Shown: positions 1 to 9,043, counted from the first letter of the stretch. The stretch: DNA of 64,000 bases from UBA6522 sp965221035 (GCA_965221035.1 OZ244860.1:248001-312000); one strand, 5' to 3'. The notes: generated by a model not told the origin, from the sequence alone. Translations and numbers: made by a program.

Positions 1-1431
1 TACTCCGAAGACGATCTGCGCCGCTGGTACGACTCGGATACGTCCGCGGCCGACCCGGTGGTTACCTTCCCGATGGGGATGTTCATGGTCGCGGGCGTCA
101 GTTCCATGGCCAATCCGAATACCATCGAGGAGAACTACGTCGAGGCACGTTGGCTCTCGCCCGGCGAAGACCGGCTGCGTTGGCTGGTCGGCGCCTCGGT
201 CTACGACTATTCGTCGTTGACGAACGTGTGGTCGGTATACGCCGGCGTCGTGCTGGGACTGGAGGACGAAGTCAACGGCGGTAACCCGTTCGTTCCCAAC
301 CTCGTGTTGTCCGACACGTCGACGAATACGGGCGTTTACGCCAACCTTACTTACGACATTTCGGACCAAACCACGGTGTCGTTCGAGGGGCGGTTCCAGC
401 GGGATGACGTCACCAATATCGACAATATCACCGGGCACAGTTTCAATCTGACCACCGACAGCTTCCAGCCGCGAATCGGCCTGAACCACAACATAAGCGA
501 GCAGGTCTCCGTCTACGGCCAGATTTCCAGCGGAACCAACCCGGCCGGCGTCAACCTGCCGTTTGTCGAGCAATTGCGCATCGACTCGCTCGCCGCGGCC
601 GCCGCAGGCGGGGCCGTCGCCTTCGACGAAACGACGTTCCTCACCTTCGAGGAGGAGTCATTGACCAACTTCGAGGTCGGAGTCAAGGCAAACGCGCTGG
701 AGAACCGCCTTCAGCTGGCTGCCGCGGTCTACGTCATGGAATGGGACAAGATGATCAACCCCTTCACGCTGAGCTGGGATGGTGACTGGAACGACGGTTC
801 GTTCGACCCCAACGGCACGATCTTCTCGGGCCCGTTCGTGATGGCGCGGACGTTCATCAATACCGGTGTGGGGGACCTGTCCGGTGTCGAGGTGGAGGCG
901 ACGTGGGCGGCCACCGACAACTGGACCTTGCGCGGCGCAGCGACACTTTCGAACCTTGAGTACAGCCAGTTCTGCGATCCGCTCGCGGTGCAGAACCTGG
1001 GACTGCCGGCGACCGACACAGCGGCCACCGGTGCGGCCACGGCGTGTGTCGAGGTGGGCGGCAACCGGCTGCTCGAACAGCCGGAGCAGACGCTGGTGCT
1101 GTCTCCCACGTACCGTTCAAATCCCATAGGGACCAGCGACTGGACGTGGATGGCCCGGCTCGACATGCGTTACGAGGGCGACTGGTTTGTGGACGCGACC
1201 AACATCATGGCGGTGCCGGCGACGACCATATTCAACGGCTCGTTGGCTTTTCGAAACCAGGACCTGACCATCCGCCTGTATGGGAGCAACCTGACCGACG
1301 ACGATACGCCGCGGCGGATCGACTTCGCCAATGACAATGGCATCGCTCCCACCGGACCGGGTCGGCGGAATTTCCGCATCCGGCCCAGGATACCCAGGGA
1401 AGTGGGGGCGCAGCTGACCTACCAGTTCTAG
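1..1431 (+). CDS. TonB-dependent outer-membrane receptor, 3' part
   Basis: C-terminal 476 residues of a TonB-dependent receptor; the frame is already open at base 1, so signal peptide, plug and first strands lie outside the window. The visible part has the alternating strand pattern and strand/turn sequences of the 22-strand barrel (for example VSVYGQISSGTNPAG, then a strand pair NFEVGVKANALENRLQLAA, and near the end LTIRLYGSNLTDDDTPRR) and finishes in an aromatic residue (TYQF), as outer-membrane barrels do for Bam recognition. It would import an unknown ligand using TonB energy. The downstream gene starts about 65 bases later on the same strand, so the two may be co-transcribed. Ligand unknown; family call is firm. 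Confidence 0.88.
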   Translation, partial: YSEDDLRRWYDSDTSAADPVVTFPMGMFMVAGVSSMANPNTIEENYVEARWLSPGEDRLRWLVGASVYDYSSLTNVWSVYAGVVLGLEDEVNGGNPFVPNLVLSDTSTNTGVYANLTYDISDQTTVSFEGRFQRDDVTNIDNITGHSFNLTTDSFQPRIGLNHNISEQVSVYGQISSGTNPAGVNLPFVEQLRIDSLAAAAAGGAVAFDETTFLTFEEESLTNFEVGVKANALENRLQLAAAVYVMEWDKMINPFTLSWDGDWNDGSFDPNGTIFSGPFVMARTFINTGVGDLSGVEVEATWAATDNWTLRGAATLSNLEYSQFCDPLAVQNLGLPATDTAATGAATACVEVGGNRLLEQPEQTLVLSPTYRSNPIGTSDWTWMARLDMRYEGDWFVDATNIMAVPATTIFNGSLAFRNQDLTIRLYGSNLTDDDTPRRIDFANDNGIAPTGPGRRNFRIRPRIPREVGAQLTYQF

Positions 1432-1496
1432 CAAATGCGTCTACCCGGACCGGGCAGGTCTGATCGTCCAGGGTCTGAGTTGGCAACCGCATATCG

Positions 1497-2768
1497 GTGG
1501 CGGAACTGAGTCCCGACAACCTGGAATTCGTTGCGGGCAACGGCCTGCTGCACCGTCGCGTCTTTCTTGCCGGCGGTGCCGCGGCCCTCGCCGCGGGCTC
1601 TCTCGGGCCGCTGACGGCGGCCCGGACGCAGGAACGGCCGCCGTGGATGCGCATCCCGGGTGGGCCCATGACCGGCCACGGCAGCCGCTCGCATTATGAA
1701 GATCATATTCAGCGATTGATCACTTCGGCTGCCGGCACCGACGGAAGTGGCGGTTCCCGGACCCCCCTTGAGGCGCTGGAGGGCATGATCACGCCCAGCG
1801 CGTTGCACTTCGAGCGCCACCATGGCGGTGTCCCCGATATCGATCCCGACGCGCATCGCCTGCTGGTGCACGGATTGGTCGACCGGGCGCTGTGGTTCGA
1901 CATGGATGCGTTGTCCCGTTACCCGATGGTCTCGCGCATCCAATTCATCGAGTGTTCAGGCAACAGCCGGATGGCGGGTCTCACGCAGGAGCCCTTGAGC
2001 GGCACCTGCGGCGAATTGCATGGTCTCGTATCCTGCAGCGAGTGGACGGGTGTGCCCTTGTCGATCGTGCTCGATGAGGCGGGGATCGACCCCACCGCGC
2101 ACTGGATTCTCGCCGAGGGCGCCGATGCCGCGGCGATGACCCGAAGCGTGCCCCTGGCCAAGGCCATGGACGACGCGTTGTTGGCGATCTACCAGAATGG
2201 CGAGCGGTTGCGTCCGGAAAACGGTTATCCCGTCAGGCTGTTCCTGCCGGGATACGAAGGCAACATGAGCGTGAAGTGGCTGCGCCGGATCAATGTGTCG
2301 GCCACTCCCATGATGACCAGGGAGGAGACCTCCAAGTACACGGACCTGTTGCCGGACGGACGGTCGTTGATGTTTTCCTTCCCCATGGAGGTCAAGTCGG
2401 TGATCACGTCGCCTTCCCCCGGACTGGAATTGGCGGGTCCGGGTCTCTACCAGATTTCCGGCATGGCGTGGTCGGGACTCGGCCGCATCGCGCGCGTCGA
2501 GGTTTCCGCCGATGGCGGCGCTACATGGGCCGAGGCGGCGCTGTCGGGGCCGGTGCTGGAAAAGGCGATTACCCGTTTTCGCATGGCTTGGCGCTGGAAC
2601 GGCGCTCCGGCCGTGATCATGAGCCGGGCCGTGGACGCGACCGGTGCGGTGCAGCCGACGCGGGACGCGATCATCTCGGCGAAAGGCGCAAACTTCGTTT
2701 ACCACTACAACGGGATACAGGCCTGGCGTGTGAACTCCGATGGAAAGGTCGCCAACGTTCATGTGTAG
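1497..2768 (+). CDS. soxC: SoxC-like sulfite oxidase-family molybdoenzyme (sulfane dehydrogenase subunit)
   Basis: 423-residue molybdopterin enzyme of the sulfite oxidase family, most like SoxC, which with cytochrome SoxD removes electrons from protein-bound sulfane sulfur in the periplasm. A Tat-type signal is visible (HRRVFLAGGAAALAAG, residues ~20-35). The molybdenum-ligand cysteine lies in IQFIECSGNS, and the dimerisation domain (C-terminal third) carries VEVSADGGATWAEA, typical of the family. GTG is taken as start because it precedes the Tat signal. The next gene is a c-type cytochrome, as in soxCD operons. No soxXYZAB is seen in the window, so it could instead be a SorA-like sulfite dehydrogenase with its own cytochrome. 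Confidence 0.85.
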   Translation: MAELSPDNLEFVAGNGLLHRRVFLAGGAAALAAGSLGPLTAARTQERPPWMRIPGGPMTGHGSRSHYEDHIQRLITSAAGTDGSGGSRTPLEALEGMITPSALHFERHHGGVPDIDPDAHRLLVHGLVDRALWFDMDALSRYPMVSRIQFIECSGNSRMAGLTQEPLSGTCGELHGLVSCSEWTGVPLSIVLDEAGIDPTAHWILAEGADAAAMTRSVPLAKAMDDALLAIYQNGERLRPENGYPVRLFLPGYEGNMSVKWLRRINVSATPMMTREETSKYTDLLPDGRSLMFSFPMEVKSVITSPSPGLELAGPGLYQISGMAWSGLGRIARVEVSADGGATWAEAALSGPVLEKAITRFRMAWRWNGAPAVIMSRAVDATGAVQPTRDAIISAKGANFVYHYNGIQAWRVNSDGKVANVHV

Positions 2769-2841
2769 TGGCCTTCGCCCCGGAGGCCGGCGCGGTTGCG
2801 CGCAGGAAAATGAGTATTCTCGTTCGAGACCGTGGCCGACG

Positions 2842-3375
2842 ATGGTTCGTGCCCTGCCGGCTCTCCTGTGCGTCGGCCTTGTCGCCGGAGCACAAGCGCA
2901 AGAGGGCCCGAATCTCGGGGTCCCGGCCGACCCGGAGGAGGTCGCCGCCTGGAATATCGATATCGGCCCGGATGGCGCCGGACTGCCGCCCGGTGCCGGG
3001 ACGGCTTCCGAGGGAGAGGCGGTGTACGCGATTCAATGCCTGGCCTGCCACGGCCCGGAGGGAAGCGGCCAGTTGAATGACGTGCTGGCAGGCGGACACG
3101 GCTCCCTCACGGATCCGGCTCCGGTCAAGACCATCGGCAGTTTCTGGCCCTACGCCACGACGATATTCGACTACATCCGCCGCGCCATGCCGTACCTGCT
3201 GCCGCAGACGCTAAGCGATGACGAGGTCTACGCGTTGACGGCGTACCTGTTGTTCCTGAACGGGATCATTGCCGAAGACGACGTGATGGACGCGCGGACG
3301 TTACCCCAGGTCCGGATGCCCAATCGCGACAACTTCATATTGGCATATCCGTCGACCGGAGATCCCTCCGGCTGA
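2842..3375 (+). CDS. soxD: SoxD-like periplasmic c-type cytochrome
   Basis: 177-residue secreted monohaem cytochrome c. The ATG at 2842 is chosen because it gives a clean signal peptide (MVRALPALLCVGLVAGAQAQ). The haem site CLACH follows at about residue 65 with the class I context GEAVYAIQCLACHGPEGSG; MPYLLPQTLSDDEVYALTAYLL near the C terminus holds the candidate axial methionine and the closing helix. It is about 70 bases downstream of the SoxC-like gene and is the expected electron acceptor of that enzyme. It is shorter than the two-haem SoxD of Paracoccus, matching single-haem SoxD-like or SorB-like cytochromes. Confidence 0.85.
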   Translation: MVRALPALLCVGLVAGAQAQEGPNLGVPADPEEVAAWNIDIGPDGAGLPPGAGTASEGEAVYAIQCLACHGPEGSGQLNDVLAGGHGSLTDPAPVKTIGSFWPYATTIFDYIRRAMPYLLPQTLSDDEVYALTAYLLFLNGIIAEDDVMDARTLPQVRMPNRDNFILAYPSTGDPSG

Positions 3376-3390
3376 GGCACTCCGGCTGAG
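3366..3390 (+). repeat. Direct repeat across the soxD stop codon
   Basis: CTCCGGCTGAG occurs at 3366-3376 and again at 3380-3390, separated by GCA. The first copy contains the soxD stop codon. It looks like a small local duplication at the gene end and has no evident function. Confidence 0.6.
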
Positions 3391-3409
3391 CCAATCGCCA
3401 GCCTTGAAT

Positions 3410-3446
3410 GTCCCCGACTTCCGCCTGGGCCCGGGGGTCGGGGGAC
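3410..3446. terminator. Possible hairpin between convergent soxD and yeeE
   Basis: GTCCCCGAC (3410-3418) can pair with GTCGGGGGAC (3437-3446) with one bulged base, around an 18-base loop that is itself GC-rich. It lies between two convergent genes, where a bidirectional terminator is plausible, but there is no T tract on either side, so intrinsic termination is only a guess. Confidence 0.3.
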
Positions 3447-3499
3447 GCGGGTGCTTCCCACGGGCCTGCTGCGTTGCATGCAGGCCGATTCAAGCAGCA

Positions 3500-4699
3500 C
3501 TATCTGGCGAGGCCGAACCAGGGTCTCATGCGAATTCCCAGCGCGCTTCCCGCGAAGGCCGCGACGAGCCAGGCCCAACCGTGCAGACTCGACGAAGCGA
3601 CGCCGCTGAAGAACGCGCCGATATTGCAGCCGTAGGCGATTCGGGCGCCGTAGCCCAGCAACAGCCCGCCGATCAACGCCGCGGCCAGCGAGCGCGCGGG
3701 AATCCGCCACACCGGAGAGAATCGTCCCGCCAGTCCCGCGGCGGTCAGCGCGCCCAACAGGATGCCCATGTTCATGACGGAGGTGATGTCGCTGAACACG
3801 CTGGCCTCCAGTGTGGCGGCTGCCGATCCCTGCCAGTAGGGCCAGGCGGCCACGTCGACACCGAGAGCGGCCAGCGCCTTCGATCCCCACAGTGCGAATC
3901 CCGACGTGACGCCCCATGGTCGGCCGGCCAAGGCAAGCGTTGCGACGTTGACTGCGGCCAGCCCGAGGGCGCCGGCCATCAGCGGCCACGGGCCTCTCAG
4001 CCATCCGACAGCCGACGGCGTGTCGCCTATGGGAGCGACGTTGCCGTGGCGCCGCCGCTCGATCCTGATCGATACGATCCACGCCGCCGCCAGTATGGCC
4101 AAGGTCGCCGCCAGCGCGCCGGGCAGGCCGACGAGGCCCTGGAGCGAAACGGCTCCGGCGCTCGGTGCCGACGCTTCCCAGGCCGGCCGGTGAAAGGCGC
4201 CCAGTACGGAACCCGCGATGAAGGCGGCCAGCGTGGCCACCATGCGGACGCTGCCACCGCCGACCGTGAACAGCGTTCCCGACGCGCAGCCGCCGCCCAT
4301 CTGCATGCCGATGCCGAACAGAAACGCTCCCGCAACCACCGAAACGCTCAATGGTCGGATGTTGCCGCGAAGTTCCATTCCCCAGAGCTGACCGTCGGCG
4401 ATCAACGGCAGGAAGATGAGCGCCGTGACGGCCAACATCAGCAGTTGCGCCCGCAACCCGGCCGAGCGGCCAGTCCGGATGGCGCGGCGCCAGGCGGACG
4501 TAAAGCCGAATGCCGCGTGGTACAGGACGATCCCGGCGCCGACACCGACCAGGAACAAGGCGCCCTGGCGCCAGCCGTATTGTTCACCGAGATAGCTGGT
4601 CAGCACGATGGCCGCGATCACGCCAAACGCGACCGGGAGTCGGTTCATGGGCAACAACCCGGTGGACGGTGCGCTGGCGCCAATGGTGGAAGTAGTCAT
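3500..4699 (-). CDS. YeeE/YedE (TsuA-like) sulfur-compound transporter
   Basis: About 399 residues, almost wholly hydrophobic, with ten or more membrane spans. It carries the paired cysteine-glycine motifs of the YeeE/YedE family: MQMGGGCASGTLF in the first half and YGCNIGAFFSG in the second. In characterised TsuA such cysteines pass thiosulfate across the inner membrane. It is convergent with the SoxC/SoxD-like pair, which supports a role in reduced-sulfur uptake. Start is uncertain: ATG at 4699 or 4714 are both plausible and neither has a strong ribosome site; the long N-terminal extension that the frame allows is unlikely to be translated. Substrate not provable from sequence. Confidence 0.8.
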   Translation of the reverse strand: MTTSTIGASAPSTGLLPMNRLPVAFGVIAAIVLTSYLGEQYGWRQGALFLVGVGAGIVLYHAAFGFTSAWRRAIRTGRSAGLRAQLLMLAVTALIFLPLIADGQLWGMELRGNIRPLSVSVVAGAFLFGIGMQMGGGCASGTLFTVGGGSVRMVATLAAFIAGSVLGAFHRPAWEASAPSAGAVSLQGLVGLPGALAATLAILAAAWIVSIRIERRRHGNVAPIGDTPSAVGWLRGPWPLMAGALGLAAVNVATLALAGRPWGVTSGFALWGSKALAALGVDVAAWPYWQGSAAATLEASVFSDITSVMNMGILLGALTAAGLAGRFSPVWRIPARSLAAALIGGLLLGYGARIAYGCNIGAFFSGVASSSLHGWAWLVAAFAGSALGIRMRPWFGLAR

Positions 4700-4932
4700 G
4701 ATGCCGGCTAGCATACCGTAACCGGTGAGCGTCGTGGCACGATGAAGGCAGGGTTGTTGTGCGTGGACATCCTTGTCCCCAACCTCTGGGGTCGATCCAG
4801 TTGATCGGGCCGAGAGGGTAATCCTGCGGGTCCTGTTTTCGGTTAAGCTCGGTATCTGGTGCACCATCCAGCTGATACCCGATGGTCAGCTGGCAAGGGC
4901 ATGGGGCTTTCGGTATTGGACATCGCGGCGGT

Positions 4933-5886
4933 ATGACAATGAACCTGCGAACCGTTCTTGCAATGACGATGGTTGCCGGTGCACTCCCGGCGGCCCACGG
5001 ACAATCCTGGCTGCCACCCCCGGAAGAGGAACGCTGCCCGTCCAGGTGGGGCGAGGGAGACCAGCGCGGCTCGGCGAACCATATGGGCCCTGCCACCGTG
5101 TTGCGGGCGGCACAACTGGTCAACAGCGGCGAAGTGGTCGAGTTGGGCCACGTTCTGCACGAGTCCATCCCGCTGGGGAATCGTCACTTTGACCTCTATC
5201 TCAAGCCGACCGGAATGAATCCGCAGAGCAACCGAAGGGGATCCAACGAGGAAATCGTGGTCACCGAACTGGGCCAGGTCGGCACGCAGTTCGACGGCTT
5301 CAGTCACCAGACCATCGGTGACACGCTTTACAATTGCTTTCGCGTCAGCGAGACCCTGACGCGATCGGGGTTCACCCACCTGGGCATCGAAAACGTGGGT
5401 ATGCTGATGACCCGGGGCGTGCTGCTGGACATCGCCGGGCTCAAGGGCGTCGAGATGCTGTCCGAGGACTACGAAATCACGGCAGATGACCTGCAGCAGG
5501 CGCTGGCCGGGGCGGGTCTGGCCCTGGAGCCCGGTGATGCGGTGATCATCAACACCGGTTGGGGGCGGCTCTGGGACAGCGACGTTGAGCGATTTCTCGG
5601 ACGCGCGCCGGGCATTGGCGTCGCCGCCGCGGAATGGCTCGTCACCCAGGACCCGATGCTCGTCGGTGCCGACAATCAGCCTGTGGAGATCCAGCCGAAT
5701 CCGGACGCCACCATTTCGCTTCCGGTCCACCAGATCATGCTGGTGGTCAACGGGATCCACCTGCTCGAGAGAATGAAGCTGGACGAACTGGCCGAAAGGC
5801 AAGTGTACGAATTTGCCTTCGTCATGCAGCCGCTGAAGATCCGGGGTGCGACCGGGTCGACCGTCGCACCCGCCGCCATATTCTGA
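4933..5886 (+). CDS. Secreted cyclase family protein (PF04199, kynurenine formamidase-like)
   Basis: 317-residue protein with a signal peptide (MNLRTVLAMTMVAGALPAAHGQ). The core matches the metal-dependent cyclase/formamidase family: W-G-x-x-D-x-x-G-S-A-N (WGEGDQRGSANHM), then GTQFDGFSH, and INTGWGRLW followed by a C-terminal strand with IMLVVNGIHLLE. The family hydrolyses cyclic or formamide substrates with Zn or Mn. The classical HxGTHxDxPxH metal motif is replaced by VGTQFDGFSH, a variant common in the longer 'cyclase family' branch whose substrates are mostly unknown. Two ATGs (4933 and 4939) give nearly the same signal peptide. It stands alone between the transporter and the lectin-like pair. 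Confidence 0.8.
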   Translation: MTMNLRTVLAMTMVAGALPAAHGQSWLPPPEEERCPSRWGEGDQRGSANHMGPATVLRAAQLVNSGEVVELGHVLHESIPLGNRHFDLYLKPTGMNPQSNRRGSNEEIVVTELGQVGTQFDGFSHQTIGDTLYNCFRVSETLTRSGFTHLGIENVGMLMTRGVLLDIAGLKGVEMLSEDYEITADDLQQALAGAGLALEPGDAVIINTGWGRLWDSDVERFLGRAPGIGVAAAEWLVTQDPMLVGADNQPVEIQPNPDATISLPVHQIMLVVNGIHLLERMKLDELAERQVYEFAFVMQPLKIRGATGSTVAPAAIF

Positions 5887-5890
5887 AGGT

Positions 5891-6646
5891 CTAATCGGTC
5901 GCGAAGCAGTAGAACAACCCGGCGCCGCCCCAGGCGACCAGGTCGTCCTGGCTGCAGCCAGTGGTCGTGCCGGCGGAATTCCAGGATTGGTTGCCGCCGC
6001 CGATCCGGTCGGAATGGCCGAACTGGGCGGCGCCTGCGCCATTGCTGGTCCAGTTGTTGCAGGTGCGGTCCTGCCCCGGGGGGAAGGCGCGGCCATCGGG
6101 CTGCGAGCCGGTGAGGATCGCGTGGCGGGTGGGCAGCGGGTCGCCAATGCCGTTGACGATTTCGCCGTGTTCGGTGAGCGCGAATTGCTTGGACATGTTG
6201 CTGCCGCGCTGCGCCTCCAGCAACGTGTCGCCGTGGATTTGCGACTGGATGAGCGGCCGGTTGAGGCGCCGGTTCAGGTAGTCGAGGATCCTGGCCTTGG
6301 AGTGGTACCAGGGCCCTTCCCCTATGCGGTCGCGGGCGTTCACCGCCGGCTGGCCGGGGCGTTCCTGGGTGCTGAGGTAGGCGCGCCAGGTCTTTTGCCC
6401 CTGGCCGACGGCCTCGGCGAGCGCCTGACAGTGGGCGTCGGCCCCTTCCAGGCCGCCCAGGTTGCCGCCGTCGCCGATGGGTTCACTGGTGACGAAGAAC
6501 GTCATCAGGCTGGAAGGAATTTCGTCGGATTCGGGAAGTCCCGGGTCCGGGGCGCCCATCCCTTGACCTGACGCGATTCCGGAAACCATCAGACCGGAAG
6601 CCATCAGGGTGGCTGCCACGCTCAAGTACAGTCGTTCGATTGCCAT
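5891..6646 (-). CDS. Secreted lectin-like protein, copy 1
   Basis: 251-residue exported protein. ATG at 6646 is chosen because it opens a signal peptide (MAIERLYLSVAATLMASG...). The mature part has LGGLEGADAHCQALAEAVGQGQKTWRAYLSTQ, later CNNWTS and a final GCSQDDLVAWGGAGLFYCFATD. The pattern (GADAHCQ...AYLS...W near the start, paired cysteines at the end) resembles C-type-lectin-like folds such as DUF1554 or endostatin-like domains, but I cannot assign a family with certainty. It is a close paralogue of the next gene on the same strand, overlapping nothing and separated by 14 bases. Ligand and role unknown; an extracellular binding role is inferred. Confidence 0.65.
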   Translation of the reverse strand: MAIERLYLSVAATLMASGLMVSGIASGQGMGAPDPGLPESDEIPSSLMTFFVTSEPIGDGGNLGGLEGADAHCQALAEAVGQGQKTWRAYLSTQERPGQPAVNARDRIGEGPWYHSKARILDYLNRRLNRPLIQSQIHGDTLLEAQRGSNMSKQFALTEHGEIVNGIGDPLPTRHAILTGSQPDGRAFPPGQDRTCNNWTSNGAGAAQFGHSDRIGGGNQSWNSAGTTTGCSQDDLVAWGGAGLFYCFATD

Positions 6647-6660
6647 TTGTGCCGGGCCTC

Positions 6661-7437
6661 TCAATCGATCGCGAAGCAGTACAACATGCCCACGCCGTGG
6701 GTCATCACAAGGGCGGTCTGGCTGCAGCCTCGGGTGCCGTGGGACGAGTTCCAGGAACCGTTGCCTCCGCCGTTTCGGTCGGGAAACCCGATCTGGGCAT
6801 TGGGCTTGCCGGCAAAGGCACCCATGCGCCTGCCTTGCGTTTCGAAGTCCGGGTCCTCGCTGCTCGTCCAGTTGTTACACGTGTAGTCGAATTCCGGCGG
6901 ATAGGCGGTACCGTCCGGTTGCGAGCCTGTCAGGACTTCATGGCGATTGCTGTAGGGGGTCGTCCTGACGTATTCCCATTCGCCGTCGCGCGGGTGCGGG
7001 TAGTCGTTGAGACCCGGTACGATCTGACCTTTCTCCGTCAGTCCCGACAGCTTGTGGAGGTTGTTGCCGAGCCGGGCCAGTTCGATGGTGTCTCCGTGCA
7101 GGTGCGAAACGTCCCGGGCGATCATCACGCCGTTGTAGTTGTACCAGGGACCGGTGCCGATGCGGTCGCGGGCGTTGACTGCGGGCTCGCCCGGCCGGTC
7201 CTGGGTGCTGAGATAGGCATGCCAGGTACGGTCACCCGCGCCGACTTCCTCGGCAAGTGTCTGGCAGTGCGCGTCCGCGCCCTCCAGACCCCCGAGGTTG
7301 CCGCCGTCTCCGACAGGCCGGCTGGTAACGAAGAAGGTCATGGGTGTACCGCCGGGCATGCCGTGCTGGGCCAGCGCGACGGGCATCTCGATGGTCGACA
7401 GTGCCAGGACCGCGCCAAGGGCTGTGAAGGGCTTCAT
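6661..7437 (-). CDS. Secreted lectin-like protein, copy 2
   Basis: 258-residue paralogue of the downstream gene. ATG at 7437 has a good ribosome site (GGAGG six bases upstream) and a signal peptide (MKPFTALGAVLALSTIEMPV...). Shared blocks include MTFFVTSRPVGDGGNLGG, ADAHCQTLAEEVGAG, NARDRIGTGPWY, LTGSQPDGTAYPPE, CNNWTSS and GMLYCFAID. It has an insertion in the middle relative to copy 1 (PHPRDGEWEYVRTTPYSNRH). The two copies probably arose by tandem duplication and form one transcript with this gene first. No catalytic signature is visible; four or more cysteines suggest disulfides in the periplasm or outside. Confidence 0.65.
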   Translation of the reverse strand: MKPFTALGAVLALSTIEMPVALAQHGMPGGTPMTFFVTSRPVGDGGNLGGLEGADAHCQTLAEEVGAGDRTWHAYLSTQDRPGEPAVNARDRIGTGPWYNYNGVMIARDVSHLHGDTIELARLGNNLHKLSGLTEKGQIVPGLNDYPHPRDGEWEYVRTTPYSNRHEVLTGSQPDGTAYPPEFDYTCNNWTSSEDPDFETQGRRMGAFAGKPNAQIGFPDRNGGGNGSWNSSHGTRGCSQTALVMTHGVGMLYCFAID

Positions 7438-7508
7438 TGGAGCCTCCGTATTCTTGTGCCTGCAATCATAGCCGAGTACGCAATCGATCCAAAAGCGTCG
7501 CGCGGCCG

Positions 7509-8510
7509 TTACTCCCAAGGCAACGATTCGCGGGTCAAGGTCAAACCACCTCGGGTCAAGGTCAAACCATCTCCGGACTCGCAGGCGAGATCCCCGGAGG
7601 CCGCATCGACTCGAACCATCGCCAACAGCCGGACTCCCTGTTCTTCGAGGGCGTGGGCTTGAACCACTTCGCCCACGGGCTCGCCGTCGGAGTCAAGCAG
7701 GGTTGCGCCGACTACGGGTAACTGCTTCGAGATTCCAATCCGCTCTGCAATTCCCCTGAAGAGGAAAATCCTGCGCTTGACCCTGCCCAGGTTCTGAGTC
7801 CGCGCGATGACTTCCTGACCGGGATAACATCCCTTGTCAAACGACACGGCTCCCAGGCGGTCCAGGTTGAGCATGTGCGCCGTGAAGCGGCCGGCCAGTC
7901 CCGGCACGACACGCACCAGCCCAAGCCCGGCCTCCTCGGCGGCGGCGGCCTCGGGCGTCCCGCCGGCGAGACGGTCCCGAATCGTCCGCAGCGATCCGCG
8001 GCGCGCCAGCAAATGGACAAGCCGCGGACCGATTCGGATGGCGCGGACCTCGTCCCCGACGGCGACCGTGTCACCCGGTCGATTCCCCGGTTGGGTACAT
8101 GCTTGCGCCGTTCGCGAATCCACTTCCCCGACCAATGCCGCCGCCTCCCAATCCTCCGTGACATCGCGCAGGCGTACGTCGGCGCGCAGCACAAACATCT
8201 TCATGCGTCGTATCAGCGCTTCGGTATCTGCGCCCCCGGCCATCAGCAGCCATCGGCGCCCGGTCCGCAATACCCATGGCATGGCCAGCACACGGCCGCC
8301 CGCATCGAGCCAACCCGCCAGCGTCGCCCTCATCGCCGGTCCCGGATCGACGTTGCGGCTGAGTTGGGCGTTGAGAAAGTCTTCGGCATCGGCCCCGGCA
8401 ACCTCGATGAAGCCCGTGTCCGCAAGCGGACAGAGGCGTGCGCGGTTCCGGTCGCGCCGGTTGGTTGCGGGCGTCATCGTCATGGTACTGCCGAATCGGA
8501 ACGATACCAT
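7509..8510 (-). CDS. ygfZ: YgfZ/GcvT-like folate-binding protein
   Basis: About 333 residues of the YgfZ family, which helps iron-sulfur cluster enzymes mature in a folate-dependent way. The diagnostic KGCYPGQE motif is present (VSFDKGCYPGQEVIART), with the aminomethyltransferase-like N-terminal fold before it (FIEVAGADAEDFLNAQL). It is divergent from the succinate dehydrogenase operon, a sensible neighbour because SdhB carries three clusters. Start may be ATG 8510, 8483 or 8477. The C terminus has an in-frame duplication of seven residues (GLTLTRGGLTLTRE) produced by a 21-bp tandem repeat in the DNA. Confidence 0.88.
   Translation of the reverse strand: MVSFRFGSTMTMTPATNRRDRNRARLCPLADTGFIEVAGADAEDFLNAQLSRNVDPGPAMRATLAGWLDAGGRVLAMPWVLRTGRRWLLMAGGADTEALIRRMKMFVLRADVRLRDVTEDWEAAALVGEVDSRTAQACTQPGNRPGDTVAVGDEVRAIRIGPRLVHLLARRGSLRTIRDRLAGGTPEAAAAEEAGLGLVRVVPGLAGRFTAHMLNLDRLGAVSFDKGCYPGQEVIARTQNLGRVKRRIFLFRGIAERIGISKQLPVVGATLLDSDGEPVGEVVQAHALEEQGVRLLAMVRVDAASGDLACESGDGLTLTRGGLTLTRESLPWE
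7531..7572. repeat. 21-bp tandem duplication inside ygfZ
   Basis: CGGGTCAAGGTCAAACCACCT at 7531-7551 is followed directly by a copy at 7552-7572 with one base changed. The unit length is a multiple of three, so it only adds seven residues near the YgfZ C terminus. The internal GGTCAA repeats probably promoted slippage. Confidence 0.8.
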
Positions 8511-8662
8511 GGGGTTGCGGCGCAGGAGCGGGCGGCGTTCCACGCCGAAATGCAGGAAGGGTTCTTTTCTGGCAGACTACGCACCGCGCGTGAGCTGGCA
8601 GGGCAATGACGCCCCGCCCACGGCACCCCCGCGAAACGCACGGAACGAGAGTACGAGAGTAC

Positions 8663-9043
8663 ATGGACAGGGTCGAACGGCCGTTGTCGCCGCATTTGCA
8701 GATCCACCGCCTGGAGATCACCAGCGGCCTTTCGATTCTGCACCGCGCTACCGGCCTCGCGTTGTCCGCGGGCCTCCTGGTCCTGGCCTGGTGGTTGATG
8801 GCCGTCGCCGGTGGCGAAGCCGCCTATGCGGAGGCATCGGCGGCGCTTGGTAGCGTGTGGGCAAGAATCGCGTACACCGGCTGGAGCTTTTGCTTCTTCT
8901 ACCACCTGGCGAACGGTATCCGGCATCTGCTGTGGGACATGCTGATCGGGCTTGAGCCTGAACAGTATCGGGTCAGCGGATGGGCGGTGGTGACGTTTGC
9001 CGTCATCGTCACGGCAGCCTGGTCGTGGTTGGTGATTTTCTGA
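8663..9043 (+). CDS. sdhC: Succinate dehydrogenase cytochrome b556 subunit
   Basis: 126-residue membrane anchor of complex II. The N terminus RPLSPHLQIHRLEITSGLSILHRATG is the SdhC signature (quinone-site serine and arginine region), followed by three membrane spans and a haem-ligand-type histidine in FFYHLANGIRHLLWD. ATG 8663 is preferred over upstream starts because it places the RPLSPH motif near residue 7 as in other SdhC. It is the first gene of sdhCDAB. Divergent from ygfZ, so the promoter should lie in 8511-8662. Confidence 0.93.
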   Translation: MDRVERPLSPHLQIHRLEITSGLSILHRATGLALSAGLLVLAWWLMAVAGGEAAYAEASAALGSVWARIAYTGWSFCFFYHLANGIRHLLWDMLIGLEPEQYRVSGWAVVTFAVIVTAAWSWLVIF

